A stretch of 64,000 nucleotides of DNA from an uncultured Clostridia bacterium (GTDB taxonomy: Bacteria; Bacillota; Clostridia; Lachnospirales; CAG-274): the NCBI GenBank assembly GCA_947630475.1, contig CANRHR010000001.1, positions 124,001-188,000 on the forward strand, in the 5' to 3' direction. Positions 15,866 to 24,620 of the stretch are shown here, one piece after another. How positions within the stretch are numbered: the first letter of the stretch is position 1; every line of letters starts with the position of its first letter. The translations under genes and the position numbers were made by a program. Below the pieces are notes generated by a model. It did no database searches. It had not been told where the DNA came from and was given only the letters and a program-made list of their open reading frames with translations.

Positions 15866-16771
15866 ATGCCTATTAAAGTGCGGGATAATTTACCTGCAAA
15901 AAAAATACTTTTGGATGAAAATATATTTGTTATGGACGAAAGCCGAGCCTTTCATCAGGATATACGCCCTCTTAAAATTATCGTATTAAACCTTATGCCT
16001 TTAAAGCTTGAAACAGAGGTTCAAATTTTAAGGCTGTTGGGAAATTCTCCGCTTCAGATCGATATAAGCTTTATGCACATGGAAAGCCATATTTCAAAAA
16101 ATACCTCTGCTGAATATTTAGATTTATTTTATAATGTTTTTGATGATGTTAAAAACAAAAAATTTGATGGTATGATTATAACAGGCGCACCTGTAGAACA
16201 GCTTGAATTTGAAGATGTCACATATTGGGATGAGCTTACTCAAATTATGGAATGGTCAAAAACAAATGTTACAAGTACATTTCATATTTGCTGGGGGGCT
16301 CAAGCCGGATTGTATTATCATTATGGAGTAAAAAAGTATCCTCTAAACAAAAAAATTTTTGGCGTCTTTCCGCACAGAAGAATTTATCAGCATATTGATC
16401 TTTTAAGAGGATTTGATGATATATTTTATGTTCCTCATTCAAGACACACCGAGGTTAGAAGAGAAGACATAGAAAAAATAGATGAATTAATTATACTCTC
16501 CGAATCGGAAGAAGCCGGTGTATATATAGTTTCTTCAACAGACGGAAAACAAATTTTTGTTATGGGACATTCTGAATACAACAGAGAAACTTTAAAAAAT
16601 GAATATGAAAGAGATAAAGCAAAAGGAATTGATATAGAGCTTCCAAAAAATTATTTTAAAAACAATGATCCCAATGAAGAACCTATTGCAAATTGGAAAG
16701 CTCATTCAAGCCTGCTATATACAAATTGGCTAAATTATTATGTGTATCAAACAACACCTTATCAATTATAA
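15866..16771 (+). CDS. metA: Homoserine O-acetyltransferase (MetA family, Glu111 type)
   Basis: 301 aa from ATG 15866 ([15 protein letters not shown]); an in-frame GTG nine bases upstream is less likely. The catalytic Cys142 sits in [10 protein letters not shown], and [10 protein letters not shown] supplies the active-site histidine region. At position 111 the residue is glutamate ([11 protein letters not shown]). Published work on this family shows that Glu at 111 favours acetyl-CoA and Gly favours succinyl-CoA, so the protein should make O-acetylhomoserine for methionine synthesis despite the usual 'succinyltransferase' label. It has its own promoter and terminator and stands alone. Confidence 0.93.
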   Translation: MPIKVRDNLPAKKILLDENIFVMDESRAFHQDIRPLKIIVLNLMPLKLETEVQILRLLGNSPLQIDISFMHMESHISKNTSAEYLDLFYNVFDDVKNKKFDGMIITGAPVEQLEFEDVTYWDELTQIMEWSKTNVTSTFHICWGAQAGLYYHYGVKKYPLNKKIFGVFPHRRIYQHIDLLRGFDDIFYVPHSRHTEVRREDIEKIDELIILSESEEAGVYIVSSTDGKQIFVMGHSEYNRETLKNEYERDKAKGIDIELPKNYFKNNDPNEEPIANWKAHSSLLYTNWLNYYVYQTTPYQL

Positions 16772-16809
16772 TCCTGCAAAACAGACATAAATAAGGTTTA
16801 ACATTCCGG

Positions 16810-16837
16810 CTCGCCTCCATAAGAGGCGAGGTTTTTA
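16810..16837 (+). terminator. Rho-independent terminator after metA
   Basis: CTCGCCTC and GAGGCGAG form an 8-bp stem around CATAA, followed by GTTTTTATT. Confidence 0.85.
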
Positions 16838-16915
16838 TTAGAGCTTATAATATTGTAATAAAAAGCGTTTTTATGCATTATACATATATTAGGCTAAAGT
16901 TTCAAGGATAGTTGT

Positions 16916-17752
16916 ATGCATAAATTAAAACTTTTTAAATACAGCATAAGTACTTTTTTAATCGCTGTCTTTATTTTTTGTACAGTCGTAACCTTATTTT
17001 TTCAGCCAAAAACAACTAAAGTGGATTGGGAAGAAGCTTACAAATTTAAAATACCTATCAATGAACTTTTTATTATTGAAAAAGTAAGCAAAGAATATAA
17101 AATAGATTTTTCAAAAATGACAGTATGCTTTATGTTGGAAAATAATTTTTTTAAAACTGACAAAAATATAGAAATAAATGATTACATAATGAATTTTGCA
17201 GATATAAAAAGCAAATATACGGATACTGATTTTGAAAAATACTGCAGCATTATAAAAAATATATATTCTGAGCTTACAGAATTTCCCGTTCTTATAGAAA
17301 AAGAAAAAAACAACGAAAATGTAGAATATATTTACGGCGACAGCTTTGGCGCCCAAAGAACATACGGAGGAAACCGAACTCATCAAGGCTGTGATATTAT
17401 GGATAGAGATAATATAAGCGGAAGATTAAAAATTATAAGCATGACGGACGGAGTAATCGAAAAAATCGGCTGGAATGAAAAAGGCGGTTGGAGAGTAGGC
17501 ATACGAAGCAAAAACGGAAACTATTATTACTATGCTCATTTAAAAGAATATTCCGAAAATATTTACAAAGGGAAAGAAATTAAAGCCGGGGAATACCTTG
17601 GGCTTATGGGCAACAGCGGTTACAGTAAAACCGAAGGAACAACAGGAATGTTTGAAACTCATCTTCATATAGGCATAGAAACTAAGGATAAAAATTGGAT
17701 CAATCCTTATCCTTTTTTAAGGCTTGTCGAGAATAATAAAAATATTGATTAA
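16916..17752 (+). CDS. M23 family metallopeptidase (LytM-like), membrane anchored
   Basis: 278 aa. One N-terminal membrane helix (residues 8-30, FKYSISTFLIAVFIFC) and a roughly 110-residue region of unknown fold precede the M23 domain. The zinc ligands are visible as HQGCDI (H-x3-D) and HLHIGIE (H-x-H), with the intervening YYYYAHLKEY and GEYLGLMGNSGYS typical of lysostaphin-type endopeptidases. It should cleave peptide cross-links in peptidoglycan outside the membrane. The size and layout recall sporulation and cell-wall M23 proteins, but no partner gene is near. Confidence 0.87.
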   Translation: MHKLKLFKYSISTFLIAVFIFCTVVTLFFQPKTTKVDWEEAYKFKIPINELFIIEKVSKEYKIDFSKMTVCFMLENNFFKTDKNIEINDYIMNFADIKSKYTDTDFEKYCSIIKNIYSELTEFPVLIEKEKNNENVEYIYGDSFGAQRTYGGNRTHQGCDIMDRDNISGRLKIISMTDGVIEKIGWNEKGGWRVGIRSKNGNYYYYAHLKEYSENIYKGKEIKAGEYLGLMGNSGYSKTEGTTGMFETHLHIGIETKDKNWINPYPFLRLVENNKNID

Positions 17753-17913
17753 TATATAAATTGAAAAAATTAATAAAAAATGTTAAAATATATAATAAGA
17801 GTTTTAATTACTATTTTTAAAAAACAGACTTTGTCCGCTCTTTGTAAAAATTTAAGCATAGATGCATAATCTTATTTTATCAAATAAATTCGAAAAAGCT
17901 GAGGTGATTTATA

Positions 17914-18720
17914 TTGGATGTTATAAACTGGAAAGAAGAGCTTCTGCCATACCAGCAAGCAGTAGATGAAATGATTGTTAAATTTAAAAGTATTCAAAGA
18001 GAATTTAAAAAAAAAGAAATACACTCGCCTATAGAACAAATCAACGGAAGAGTTAAAACAATTTCAAGCATTTTAGAAAAAGCGGCAAAAAAAAATATTC
18101 CAGTCAGCAAGGCTCTTGAAAAATTAGAGGATATAGCAGGCGTCAGAATTATATGCCGTTTTGTTGAAGATATAGACAAAGTTGTTTCTATAATAAAAGA
18201 AAGAAACAATATCGATATGCAAATTCTTGAAGAAGAAGATTACATAACAAACACTAAAAAAAGCGGCTACAGAAGCTATCATATAACCGTTAAATATCCT
18301 ATTTTTACCATATCCGGAAAAAGAGATATTATAGGTGAAATCCAGATAAGAACCCTTGCTATGAATTTTTGGGCAACCATAGAACATTCTTTAAGGTATA
18401 AATATAACGGAAATATGCCCGAAGAGCTTAAAACAAGGCTTCAGGTATGCGCAGAAGCAGCTTTTAAGCTGGATACGGAAATGACAACTATAAGAGATGA
18501 AATTCTTGAAGCGCAAAGAATAATCCAAACAAAAAATAATCTTGTTAATGAGATTATAAACAATATACATAACCTGCATTTTATCGCAAATGTTGAAAAT
18601 ATGAATGAATTTAATAAAGAATTTATTAATCTTTATCAAGAAGGCAACATTGAAAAACTTTTTGAGTTTAATCGCCAGCTTGAAACAATGGCCCGTCTTT
18701 ATAAGGTTCAATATAGTTAG
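17914..18720 (+). CDS. Small (p)ppGpp synthetase (GTP pyrophosphokinase, RelQ/YjbM type)
   Basis: 268 aa with a TTG start at 17914; GAGGTGAT lies at the correct distance and no ATG fits. The synthetase domain has KLEDIAGVRIICRFVEDID, SGYRSYHITVKYP and GEIQIRTLAMNFWATIEHSL, the Rel_Spo substrate motifs. HD hydrolase, TGS and ACT domains are absent, so it is a stand-alone alarmone synthetase transferring pyrophosphate from ATP to GTP or GDP. The C-terminal 60 residues form helices, as needed for tetramer formation in RelQ. A metallophosphoesterase gene follows after 10 bp. Confidence 0.92.
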   Translation: MDVINWKEELLPYQQAVDEMIVKFKSIQREFKKKEIHSPIEQINGRVKTISSILEKAAKKNIPVSKALEKLEDIAGVRIICRFVEDIDKVVSIIKERNNIDMQILEEEDYITNTKKSGYRSYHITVKYPIFTISGKRDIIGEIQIRTLAMNFWATIEHSLRYKYNGNMPEELKTRLQVCAEAAFKLDTEMTTIRDEILEAQRIIQTKNNLVNEIINNIHNLHFIANVENMNEFNKEFINLYQEGNIEKLFEFNRQLETMARLYKVQYS

Positions 18721-18730
18721 GAGTTTTCTT

Positions 18731-19420
18731 ATGGCATTATTTGCTATTGCCGATTTGCATTTAAGCTTTTTTAATCCTAAGCCAATGGATATTTTTGGTG
18801 AAATTTGGAAAGATCACCCTAAAAAAATAAAACAAAACTGGCAGAATATTATAAAAAAAGATGATACCGTTCTTATCCCCGGTGATATATCATGGGCAAA
18901 AAATCTTACTGAATTTGCCCATGATATGGAATTTATACGAAAACTAAACGGTAAAAAAATATTTTTATGCGGAAATCATGACTACTGGTGGGATTCTGTT
19001 TCAAAAATGAATTCCTTGTATACCGAAATTGTATTTTTAAAAAACAATTGTTACATCTACAAAAATATTGCCGTCTGCGGCTGCAAGGGTTGGTGCAGTG
19101 ACAATTCAAACTTTGAAGAACAAAACGAAAAATTGTTAAAAAGAGAATGTTTAAGGCTTGAAACATCATTAAAAGACTCTTTAAAGTATAATGTGGATAA
19201 AATTATAGTTATGATGCATTTTCCTCCCGCAAATAACAAAAATGAAAAATCATGCTTTATAGATATAATAAAAAAATATAACGCAAATTGTGTCGTTTAT
19301 GGTCATCTCCATGGCTGTGACGGCTTTAATACTGATTTATTGGGAATTATAGACGGAATCGAATATGTACTTGTTTCCTCCGATTATCTTAACTTTATCC
19401 CCAAAAAATTAGCAGATTAA
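18731..19420 (+). CDS. Calcineurin-like metallophosphoesterase
   Basis: 229 aa, start ATG 18731 just after AGGAG; the frame extends upstream into the preceding gene but that part is not used. The di-metal motifs are intact: IADLHLSF (D-x-H), VLIPGDISWAK (GD), LCGNHDYWWDS (GNHD), MMHFPPA and VYGHLHG (GH-x-H). Such enzymes hydrolyse phosphomono- or diesters; the substrate cannot be read from sequence. It is translated right after the (p)ppGpp synthetase gene and is convergent with the histidine kinase gene, only 3 bp away. Confidence 0.85.
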   Translation: MALFAIADLHLSFFNPKPMDIFGEIWKDHPKKIKQNWQNIIKKDDTVLIPGDISWAKNLTEFAHDMEFIRKLNGKKIFLCGNHDYWWDSVSKMNSLYTEIVFLKNNCYIYKNIAVCGCKGWCSDNSNFEEQNEKLLKRECLRLETSLKDSLKYNVDKIIVMMHFPPANNKNEKSCFIDIIKKYNANCVVYGHLHGCDGFNTDLLGIIDGIEYVLVSSDYLNFIPKKLAD

Positions 19421-19423
19421 AAA

Positions 19424-20842
19424 TTATTTAACTATATCCAAATAAAATGTAAATTCACAGCCCTTTCCTATTTCACCCTTTACGCTTATATTTGAGTTAT
19501 GAGCCTTAACAAAAGCCTTTACTATAGAAAGACCAAGACCGCTGCCCTTTTTGTCAAGCCCTCTTGAGGAATCAGCTTTATAAAATCTGTCAAAAATTCT
19601 TTTTTTCTCTTCTTCCGTAACTCCCCTGCCATTATCTTTTATGCTTATAAATACTTTTTTATCTTTAATAATTGTAACGACATTAATAATACCATTTTCG
19701 TTTGAAAATTTAACGGCATTATCGATTAAGTTATAAATAACTCTTTGTATTTTTTCATAATCGGCATTAACAAAAACCTTTTCATTTGCAAAATTAATAT
19801 CAATTTTTATATTTTTTTGCATTATTCTATTTTCAAAATTTAAAACAGTTTTTTCAATTAAGCCGTTTATATCAAAAACGGTAAAATTCAAAACACTATC
19901 CGGCTCTTCAAGCTTATTAATATCCAATATATTGTTGGCCAATGCAGAAAGTCTTTCGGATTCATCTAAAATAATGCTTAAATATCTTTCTCTTTTTTCC
20001 GGAGGAATTGTTCCGTCAAGAATAGCCTGCAAAAACCCTTTCATAGATGTTAATGGCGAACGAAGATCATGAGATATATTAGAAATAAATTCTCTTCTTA
20101 TTATTTCTTGATTGTAAAGACTTTCAGCCATTTCATTAAAACTTGAGGCAAGCTGACCTATCTCATCTTTTGATTTAAACATTATTCTTTTATCAAAACT
20201 TCCGGCAGCAATAACCTTAGCCGCCTGATTCATCTCCCTTAATGGCTTGCTTATTTTAAATGAAAAAAAGTATACCAATATAAAACCAAGAAGTATAGAT
20301 AAACAGGTTGCTATAATAATTATTCTATATGCTTCTGTCATTGTGTTTGCAAGCTCAGTCATAGGTGAACTCATAAAAACAGCGCCAATTTTATAATTTT
20401 CCGCCGCAACGGGATATCCTACCGTTAAAACCGTTTTATCAAAAATACCTTCCATATTCCATTGAATTTCTATAATTTCGCCATTAAGGGCTGAATTAAT
20501 CTCTTCACTTTCAAGAACTTCCCCCAGCCATTTGGAATCTATATCATTTGAAATCATAGAAATTTTGCCGTCGCTTGAAACAAAAATAAAGCTTGCATCA
20601 AGATATTCATCTAAAACAGAAACTTCATTATTAAGCTTATCTTTGTTGTAAATACCGCCAAAATAATATGCCTGCTGAAAAACCTTTGAAATTTTTTCAC
20701 CCTGTTCTATAAGCATTTCTTTTCTTTGCTCAACAAAAAAATTTTTGAAAGAATAAGTCAGCCCTACAGCTAAAATAAGAAAACTTATAACAAGAACACT
20801 TGCAAAAAGCAAAAACTGTTTTCTGAATATAGAATTCAACAA
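19424..20842 (-). CDS. Membrane sensor histidine kinase (HAMP, HisKA, HATPase)
   Basis: 472 aa from a TTG start preceded by GAGGGTGAG. Membrane helices at about residues 10-31 and 173-194 enclose an extracellular sensor region of about 140 residues. HAMP occupies about 195-247, then the H-box FISNISHDLRSPL with phospho-acceptor His258, N-box NLIDNAVKFSN and G-boxes DNGRGV and GSGLGLSIV. All kinase motifs are intact. No response regulator gene is adjacent, so this is an orphan kinase here. It is the last gene of a minus-strand run glnA, cupin, DUF3006, kinase; the signal sensed is unknown. Confidence 0.93.
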   Translation of the reverse strand: MLNSIFRKQFLLFASVLVISFLILAVGLTYSFKNFFVEQRKEMLIEQGEKISKVFQQAYYFGGIYNKDKLNNEVSVLDEYLDASFIFVSSDGKISMISNDIDSKWLGEVLESEEINSALNGEIIEIQWNMEGIFDKTVLTVGYPVAAENYKIGAVFMSSPMTELANTMTEAYRIIIIATCLSILLGFILVYFFSFKISKPLREMNQAAKVIAAGSFDKRIMFKSKDEIGQLASSFNEMAESLYNQEIIRREFISNISHDLRSPLTSMKGFLQAILDGTIPPEKRERYLSIILDESERLSALANNILDINKLEEPDSVLNFTVFDINGLIEKTVLNFENRIMQKNIKIDINFANEKVFVNADYEKIQRVIYNLIDNAVKFSNENGIINVVTIIKDKKVFISIKDNGRGVTEEEKKRIFDRFYKADSSRGLDKKGSGLGLSIVKAFVKAHNSNISVKGEIGKGCEFTFYLDIVK

Positions 20843-20853
20843 AACTCACCCTC

Positions 20854-21075
20854 TTATCGCTTCCACAAAGAGTTTAATTTGGAATCAATTTTATTTTTCC
20901 TTTCTTTGGTTTTTTCTTCATCTAAAATCCAACCCATATCGGTTTTTAAGATAACATCTCCCTCTTTTAGATTTGATAAAAGAAGATTTCTTTTAATATT
21001 TATTGTTTGTGTATTTTTTAAGTTTTCTAAAACGGCAAAATCTTCTTCAAATCTGTCCAAAACGTAATAACACAT
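20854..21075 (-). CDS. DUF3006 domain protein
   Basis: 73 aa. It has the DUF3006 pattern: MCYYVLDRFEEDFAVLEN, a middle strand NIKRNLLLSNLKEGDVI, then ILDEEKTKERKNKI. These small beta-rich proteins of unknown function are often encoded next to secreted ComEC-like hydrolases; here the neighbour is a histidine kinase 11 bp downstream. GGAGTG lies at the correct distance before the ATG. Confidence 0.85.
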   Translation of the reverse strand: MCYYVLDRFEEDFAVLENLKNTQTINIKRNLLLSNLKEGDVILKTDMGWILDEEKTKERKNKIDSKLNSLWKR

Positions 21076-21087
21076 ATTTTCACTCCA

Positions 21088-21423
21088 TCATTTAAGGAAA
21101 TCTTCTCTCTGTGGCACAAAAACATCCAAAAGCCTGCCCTTTGGAGTTAAAACTTTGCAGCCGTGAATAACATCGGACGGAACATAAACACTGTCCCCTA
21201 CTCCTATTTTTTTTGTTTCATCCCCTACGGTATATTCAAACTCACCTTCAAGACAATAGCTTAACTGCTCGTGAACATGAGTATGAGCTGCTCCCTCTGC
21301 GCCATCTTCAAAATAAACTTCAACAAGCATGGCATTGCCGTCATGAGCTTTAATTTTTCTGTAATTATGACCTTCAACCAAAGTTGTCATTTCAATATTT
21401 TTATCATAACAAAAATTTGACAT
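21088..21423 (-). CDS. Cupin domain protein
   Basis: 111 aa, a single small beta-barrel. Cupin motif 1 is visible as GAEGAAHTHVHEQLSYCLEG and motif 2 as IGVGDSVYVPSDVIHGCKV, giving the His and Glu ligands for one metal ion. Such proteins can be sugar-binding regulators, isomerases or dioxygenase-like; none can be chosen here. AAGGAG precedes the ATG. It lies between glnA and DUF3006 in one minus-strand run. Confidence 0.85.
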   Translation of the reverse strand: MSNFCYDKNIEMTTLVEGHNYRKIKAHDGNAMLVEVYFEDGAEGAAHTHVHEQLSYCLEGEFEYTVGDETKKIGVGDSVYVPSDVIHGCKVLTPKGRLLDVFVPQREDFLK

Positions 21424-21443
21424 TATAAAATCTCCTTACATAA

Positions 21444-21490
21444 GGAAACACCGATAAAATTTTATTTTTATCTAAAAAATCGGTGTTTCC
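21444..21490 (-). terminator. Long hairpin between glnA and the cupin gene
   Basis: GGAAACACCGAT (21444-21455) and ATCGGTGTTTCC (21479-21490) make a perfect 12-bp stem with a 23-nt AT-rich loop. In the minus direction no T tract follows, so it may be a partial terminator or an mRNA-stabilising 3' hairpin for glnA rather than a full stop. Confidence 0.5.
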
Positions 21491-21505
21491 ATAATCTTAA
21501 TATTA

Positions 21506-22846
21506 TCAGTACATCTTAATATATTTGCTTATCTCCCATGGATGAACAAGATTTGTGTATTCTTTCCATTCAAGATTCTTTGCCTTCATATAGTTATTAT
21601 AAACATGTTTGCCCAGCGCATTCTTAATAATTTCATCTTTACTCATTTCAACAAGAGCTTCATAAAGATTAGCCGGAAGCTTTTCAACATGAGATTCATT
21701 TAAATCATCATCACTCATACGGAAAATATTTTTTTCGATAGGCTCGCCGGGTTCAATCTTGTTTTTGATGCCGTCAAGTCCTGCTCTCAACATAGCTGCA
21801 ATAGCAAGATAAGGATTGCAGGATGGATCCGGATGTCTTAATTCTATTCTTGTTCCTACTCCTCTTGCTGACGGAATACGGACAAGAGGACTTCTGTTTC
21901 CTGTTGACCAAGCTATATAAACGGGAGCCTCAAAGCCGGGAATAAGTCTTTTATATGAATTAACGATTGGATTTGTTAAAGCAGTCATAGACTTAGCGTG
22001 CTTTAATATACCACCTATGTAATAATAGGCTATCTGAGAAAGCCCGTTTTTATCATTCGGATCATAAAAAGCATTTTTACCGTCTTTAAATAAAGACATA
22101 TTGCAGTGCATTCCCGAGCCACATTCGTTATTAATAGGCTTAGGCATAAATGTTGCGTGCAAACCGTACTTTTTGGCTATAATTTTAACCACAAGCTTAA
22201 AAGTAATAATATTATCGGCGGCTGAAAGAGCATCGCTGTATTTAAAATCAATTTCATGCTGTCCAGGCGCATTTTCATGATGAGCCGCTTCTATTTTAAA
22301 GCCCATATTCATAAGCGTTTTTACCATAGCTATTCTGGCAGCTTCACCGTTATCTATAGGTGCCAAATCAAAATAAGACGCTTCATCATTTGTAGCTGTT
22401 GTAGGGTTGCCGTTTTCATCTGCATTAAACAAAAAAAATTCACATTCGGGGCCTAAATTAAACTCAAAGCCCATTTGCCTTGCTTCGTCTATTGCGCTTT
22501 TTAAAATGTAACGGGGATCGCCTTCAAACGGAGTGCCGTCCGGCTTATATATATCACAAATCATTCTTGCAACAGTATGCTCCTGCTTATCAAACCAAGG
22601 CATAATTACAAATGTTTCCGGATTAGGCCTTAAATACATATCGGATTCTTCTATTCTTACAAAACCTTCTATCGAAGAACCGTCAAACATCATTTCACCA
22701 TTTAAGGCTTTATCAATTTCTTCAGCCGTTATAGCAACGTTTTTCATTCTTCCTGTAATGTCAACAAATTGAAGTCGTATAAAATCTACCTGCTTTTCAG
22801 CGATAATTTTTTTAACATCTTCGGCGGTAAGTTTTTCTTTACTCAA
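21506..22846 (-). CDS. glnA: Glutamine synthetase type I
   Basis: 446 aa. I place the start at TTG 22846 (MSKEKLTAEDVKK), because AGGAGG lies 6 nt before it; the upstream in-frame ATG at 22861 overlaps that ribosome binding site. The length and the N terminus then match Bacillus GlnA. Motifs: FDGSSIEGFVRIEESDMYL, the metal/ATP region GPECEFFLF, AAHHENAPGQHEIDF, NECGSGMHCNMSLF, NPIVNSYKRL and NRSPLVRIP. The adenylylation-site tyrosine region of the proteobacterial enzyme is absent, as expected for the GSI-alpha type controlled by feedback and GlnR. It makes glutamine from glutamate, ammonia and ATP. Confidence 0.95.
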   Translation of the reverse strand: MSKEKLTAEDVKKIIAEKQVDFIRLQFVDITGRMKNVAITAEEIDKALNGEMMFDGSSIEGFVRIEESDMYLRPNPETFVIMPWFDKQEHTVARMICDIYKPDGTPFEGDPRYILKSAIDEARQMGFEFNLGPECEFFLFNADENGNPTTATNDEASYFDLAPIDNGEAARIAMVKTLMNMGFKIEAAHHENAPGQHEIDFKYSDALSAADNIITFKLVVKIIAKKYGLHATFMPKPINNECGSGMHCNMSLFKDGKNAFYDPNDKNGLSQIAYYYIGGILKHAKSMTALTNPIVNSYKRLIPGFEAPVYIAWSTGNRSPLVRIPSARGVGTRIELRHPDPSCNPYLAIAAMLRAGLDGIKNKIEPGEPIEKNIFRMSDDDLNESHVEKLPANLYEALVEMSKDEIIKNALGKHVYNNYMKAKNLEWKEYTNLVHPWEISKYIKMY

Positions 22847-22890
22847 GTTATCCCTCCTCATATTTTATTTTATTCGTTCAACTCAATGAT

Positions 22891-22899
22891 ATTATATCA
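22891..22899 (-). promoter_or_regulatory. Extended -10 promoter element of glnA
   Basis: On the minus strand TGATATAAT (22899 down to 22891) is an extended -10 (TG-n-TATAAT); no good -35 box is seen. It lies 45 bp ahead of the chosen glnA start and diverges from the yqfC promoter. Confidence 0.5.
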
Positions 22900-22919
22900 C
22901 AGTTTCAGCATAAATAAAA

Positions 22920-22948
22920 GTATAATAAAGGCTAATATTTCATATAAT
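22920..22948 (+). promoter_or_regulatory. Possible sigma-E (sporulation) promoter of yqfC
   Basis: GTATAAT (22920-22926), 14-bp spacer, CATATAAT (22941-22948). This resembles the mother-cell sigma-E consensus, where the -10 is CATA---T. In Bacillus subtilis yqfC is known to be under sigma-E control. The start would lie at about 22955, leaving a very short leader that still contains AGGAGG. Confidence 0.42.
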
Positions 22949-22969
22949 TTACGACAGGAGGTATGCCAT

Positions 22970-23278
22970 ATGGAAAAAAAACAAAAAAGAGGCTCTTTAA
23001 ATCAAAAAAAATATTCAAAGACTCTTAAATATTCCTTAACCGAAAGCTTGGAGCTTCCTAAGGAAATCACTATGAATCTGCCTCTTTTAACAATAATAGG
23101 AAAAGAAGAGGCAAGGCTTGAAAATTATAAAAATATAATAGAATTCAGTGACGAAAAAATAAGAATAAATACAAGCTGCGGCATTTTAAAGCTTGAAGGA
23201 AAAAATCTTGTGATTTCCGAAATGACCTCCAATGATATCTCTATAAGCGGAAGGCTTTTAAAATATGAGTATTTATAA
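22970..23278 (+). CDS. yqfC: Sporulation protein YqfC
   Basis: 102 aa from ATG 22970 (MEKKQKRGSLNQKKYS) with AGGAGG 8 nt upstream; the open frame further upstream overlaps glnA and is not used. The body has SLELPKEITMNLPLLTIIGK and ISGRLLKYEYL, as in the YabP/YqfC family of small beta-rich spore proteins. YqfC works in the mother cell during engulfment. yqfD follows after 12 bp. Confidence 0.88.
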   Translation: MEKKQKRGSLNQKKYSKTLKYSLTESLELPKEITMNLPLLTIIGKEEARLENYKNIIEFSDEKIRINTSCGILKLEGKNLVISEMTSNDISISGRLLKYEYL

Positions 23279-23290
23279 AGGAGGCGTGCA

Positions 23291-24490
23291 ATGTTTTCAA
23301 GAATATGGAATTATCTTTGCGGCTATGTTATTATAGAGGTAAACGGTTTTTCAACAGAACGCTTTATTAATCTTGCCATGCATAAAGGTATTTGTTTTTG
23401 GCGCATTAATCAAAGCCCAAGCGGAGTATTTATAAAGGTAAGCCTTAAAAATTTTAAACAGCTTAAAGATTGTGCAAAAAAATCAAAATGTAAAATTAAA
23501 ATAAAAAAAAGATGCGGTATACCCTTTTTTATTTTTAAAAACAGAAAAAGATATTTTTTTTGCTCCGGTATAGCTGCTTTTATAGCTCTGCTTTATGTTC
23601 TCTCTTCATTTATATGGCAGATTAATGTTGTGGGAAATTATAAAACAAACGAAGCCGAAATTTTAGCATTTTGCAAAGAACAAGGTTTTAAAATCGGTAC
23701 ATATAAAAAAAATATAAATACAAAAGAGCTTGTTCGTTCGGTTAAAAATCATTTTCCGAATATAGCTTGGCTTACCGTAAAAATTGAAGGAACTCTTGCA
23801 ACAATAAAAATCGCCGAAGCAATAACGCCTCCGGAAATCATAGATACAACAAAGCCCTGTAATATTATCGCTAAAAACGACGGAATAATAACGGAAATCA
23901 TAACATCCTCCGGCACACCAAAGGTAAAAATAAATGATGTTGTTAAAAAAGGAGATATATTGGTTGCATCCGAGCTTATCATTAAAAATGACGAAACGGG
24001 TACTTTAACAAATTATGTTTATTCAGATGCTGATATTAAGGCAAAACAATGGTATAATATAAATATCAGTGTACCGCTAAAATACGAAGTTAAAAATTAT
24101 ACCCAAAATAAAAAAACAATATATGATTTTAAAATAATCGAAAATCAATTTGGCTTTAATTTCTTAAAAAACAGGATTTATTTTAAAAATTATGATACAA
24201 TTATTACCGAAAAACAATTAAAGGCAGGAAAAAATTTTGCTCTTCCCATCTCAATAATAAAAAATGAATACAAAGAATATACTCTTAACCATAAAACACG
24301 CTCCGAGGAAGAGGCAAAAAAAATTGCCGAAAATAAATTAAACGCAGAAATAATAAACAACTTCAGCGCAAGCTGTGAAATTATAGATAAAAAGCTTAAT
24401 TTTTCAAAAAACAAATCTTTGCTTAAATTAAATGCTTCTGTTATTATAATAGATAATATAGGTCAGAGGCAATATTTAACCGATAAGTAA
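23291..24490 (+). CDS. yqfD: Sporulation membrane protein YqfD
   Basis: 399 aa, normal length. The N-terminal domain (MFSRIWNYLCGYVIIEVNGF) is followed by one membrane helix at about residues 88-113 and a large outer domain with WQINVVGNY (POTRA-like), a GDILVASELIIK turn and a C-terminal repeat region containing RSEEEAKKIAENKLNAE. YqfD partners YqfC and is needed for efficient sporulation in Bacillus. GGAGG precedes the ATG. Its last codons and stop overlap the left arm of a structured region that runs to the phoH ribosome binding site. Confidence 0.92.
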   Translation: MFSRIWNYLCGYVIIEVNGFSTERFINLAMHKGICFWRINQSPSGVFIKVSLKNFKQLKDCAKKSKCKIKIKKRCGIPFFIFKNRKRYFFCSGIAAFIALLYVLSSFIWQINVVGNYKTNEAEILAFCKEQGFKIGTYKKNINTKELVRSVKNHFPNIAWLTVKIEGTLATIKIAEAITPPEIIDTTKPCNIIAKNDGIITEIITSSGTPKVKINDVVKKGDILVASELIIKNDETGTLTNYVYSDADIKAKQWYNINISVPLKYEVKNYTQNKKTIYDFKIIENQFGFNFLKNRIYFKNYDTIITEKQLKAGKNFALPISIIKNEYKEYTLNHKTRSEEEAKKIAENKLNAEIINNFSASCEIIDKKLNFSKNKSLLKLNASVIIIDNIGQRQYLTDK

Positions 24491-24609
24491 GCTTCTGTCT
24501 TTTAGGCGGCAGGCGCCATTATATATTCGGCAGCCGATACAAACCTTTGCCGAATATAATTACATCTCAGTATAAAAAGCGGCTGATGCTTACTTCATAC
24601 AGAAGGGAG
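24485..24609 (+). promoter_or_regulatory. Structured, possibly switching, RNA region ahead of phoH
   Basis: Several pairings exist and cannot all form together. AAGTAAGC (24485-24492) pairs with GCTTACTT (24588-24595). CTTCTGT (24492-24498) pairs with ACAGAAG (24599-24605), which overlaps the phoH ribosome binding site AAGGGAG. TATATTCGGCA and TGCCGAATATA make a perfect 11-bp hairpin at 24522-24558, and CAGCCG (24531-24536), at its top and in its loop, can pair with CGGCTG (24580-24585). GGCG/CGCC form a small hairpin near 24505-24517. The left end carries the AACCGATAAGTAAG motif of a dispersed family. No known riboswitch is recognised. Confidence 0.4.
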
Positions 24610-24620
24610 TGCTGAATTTA

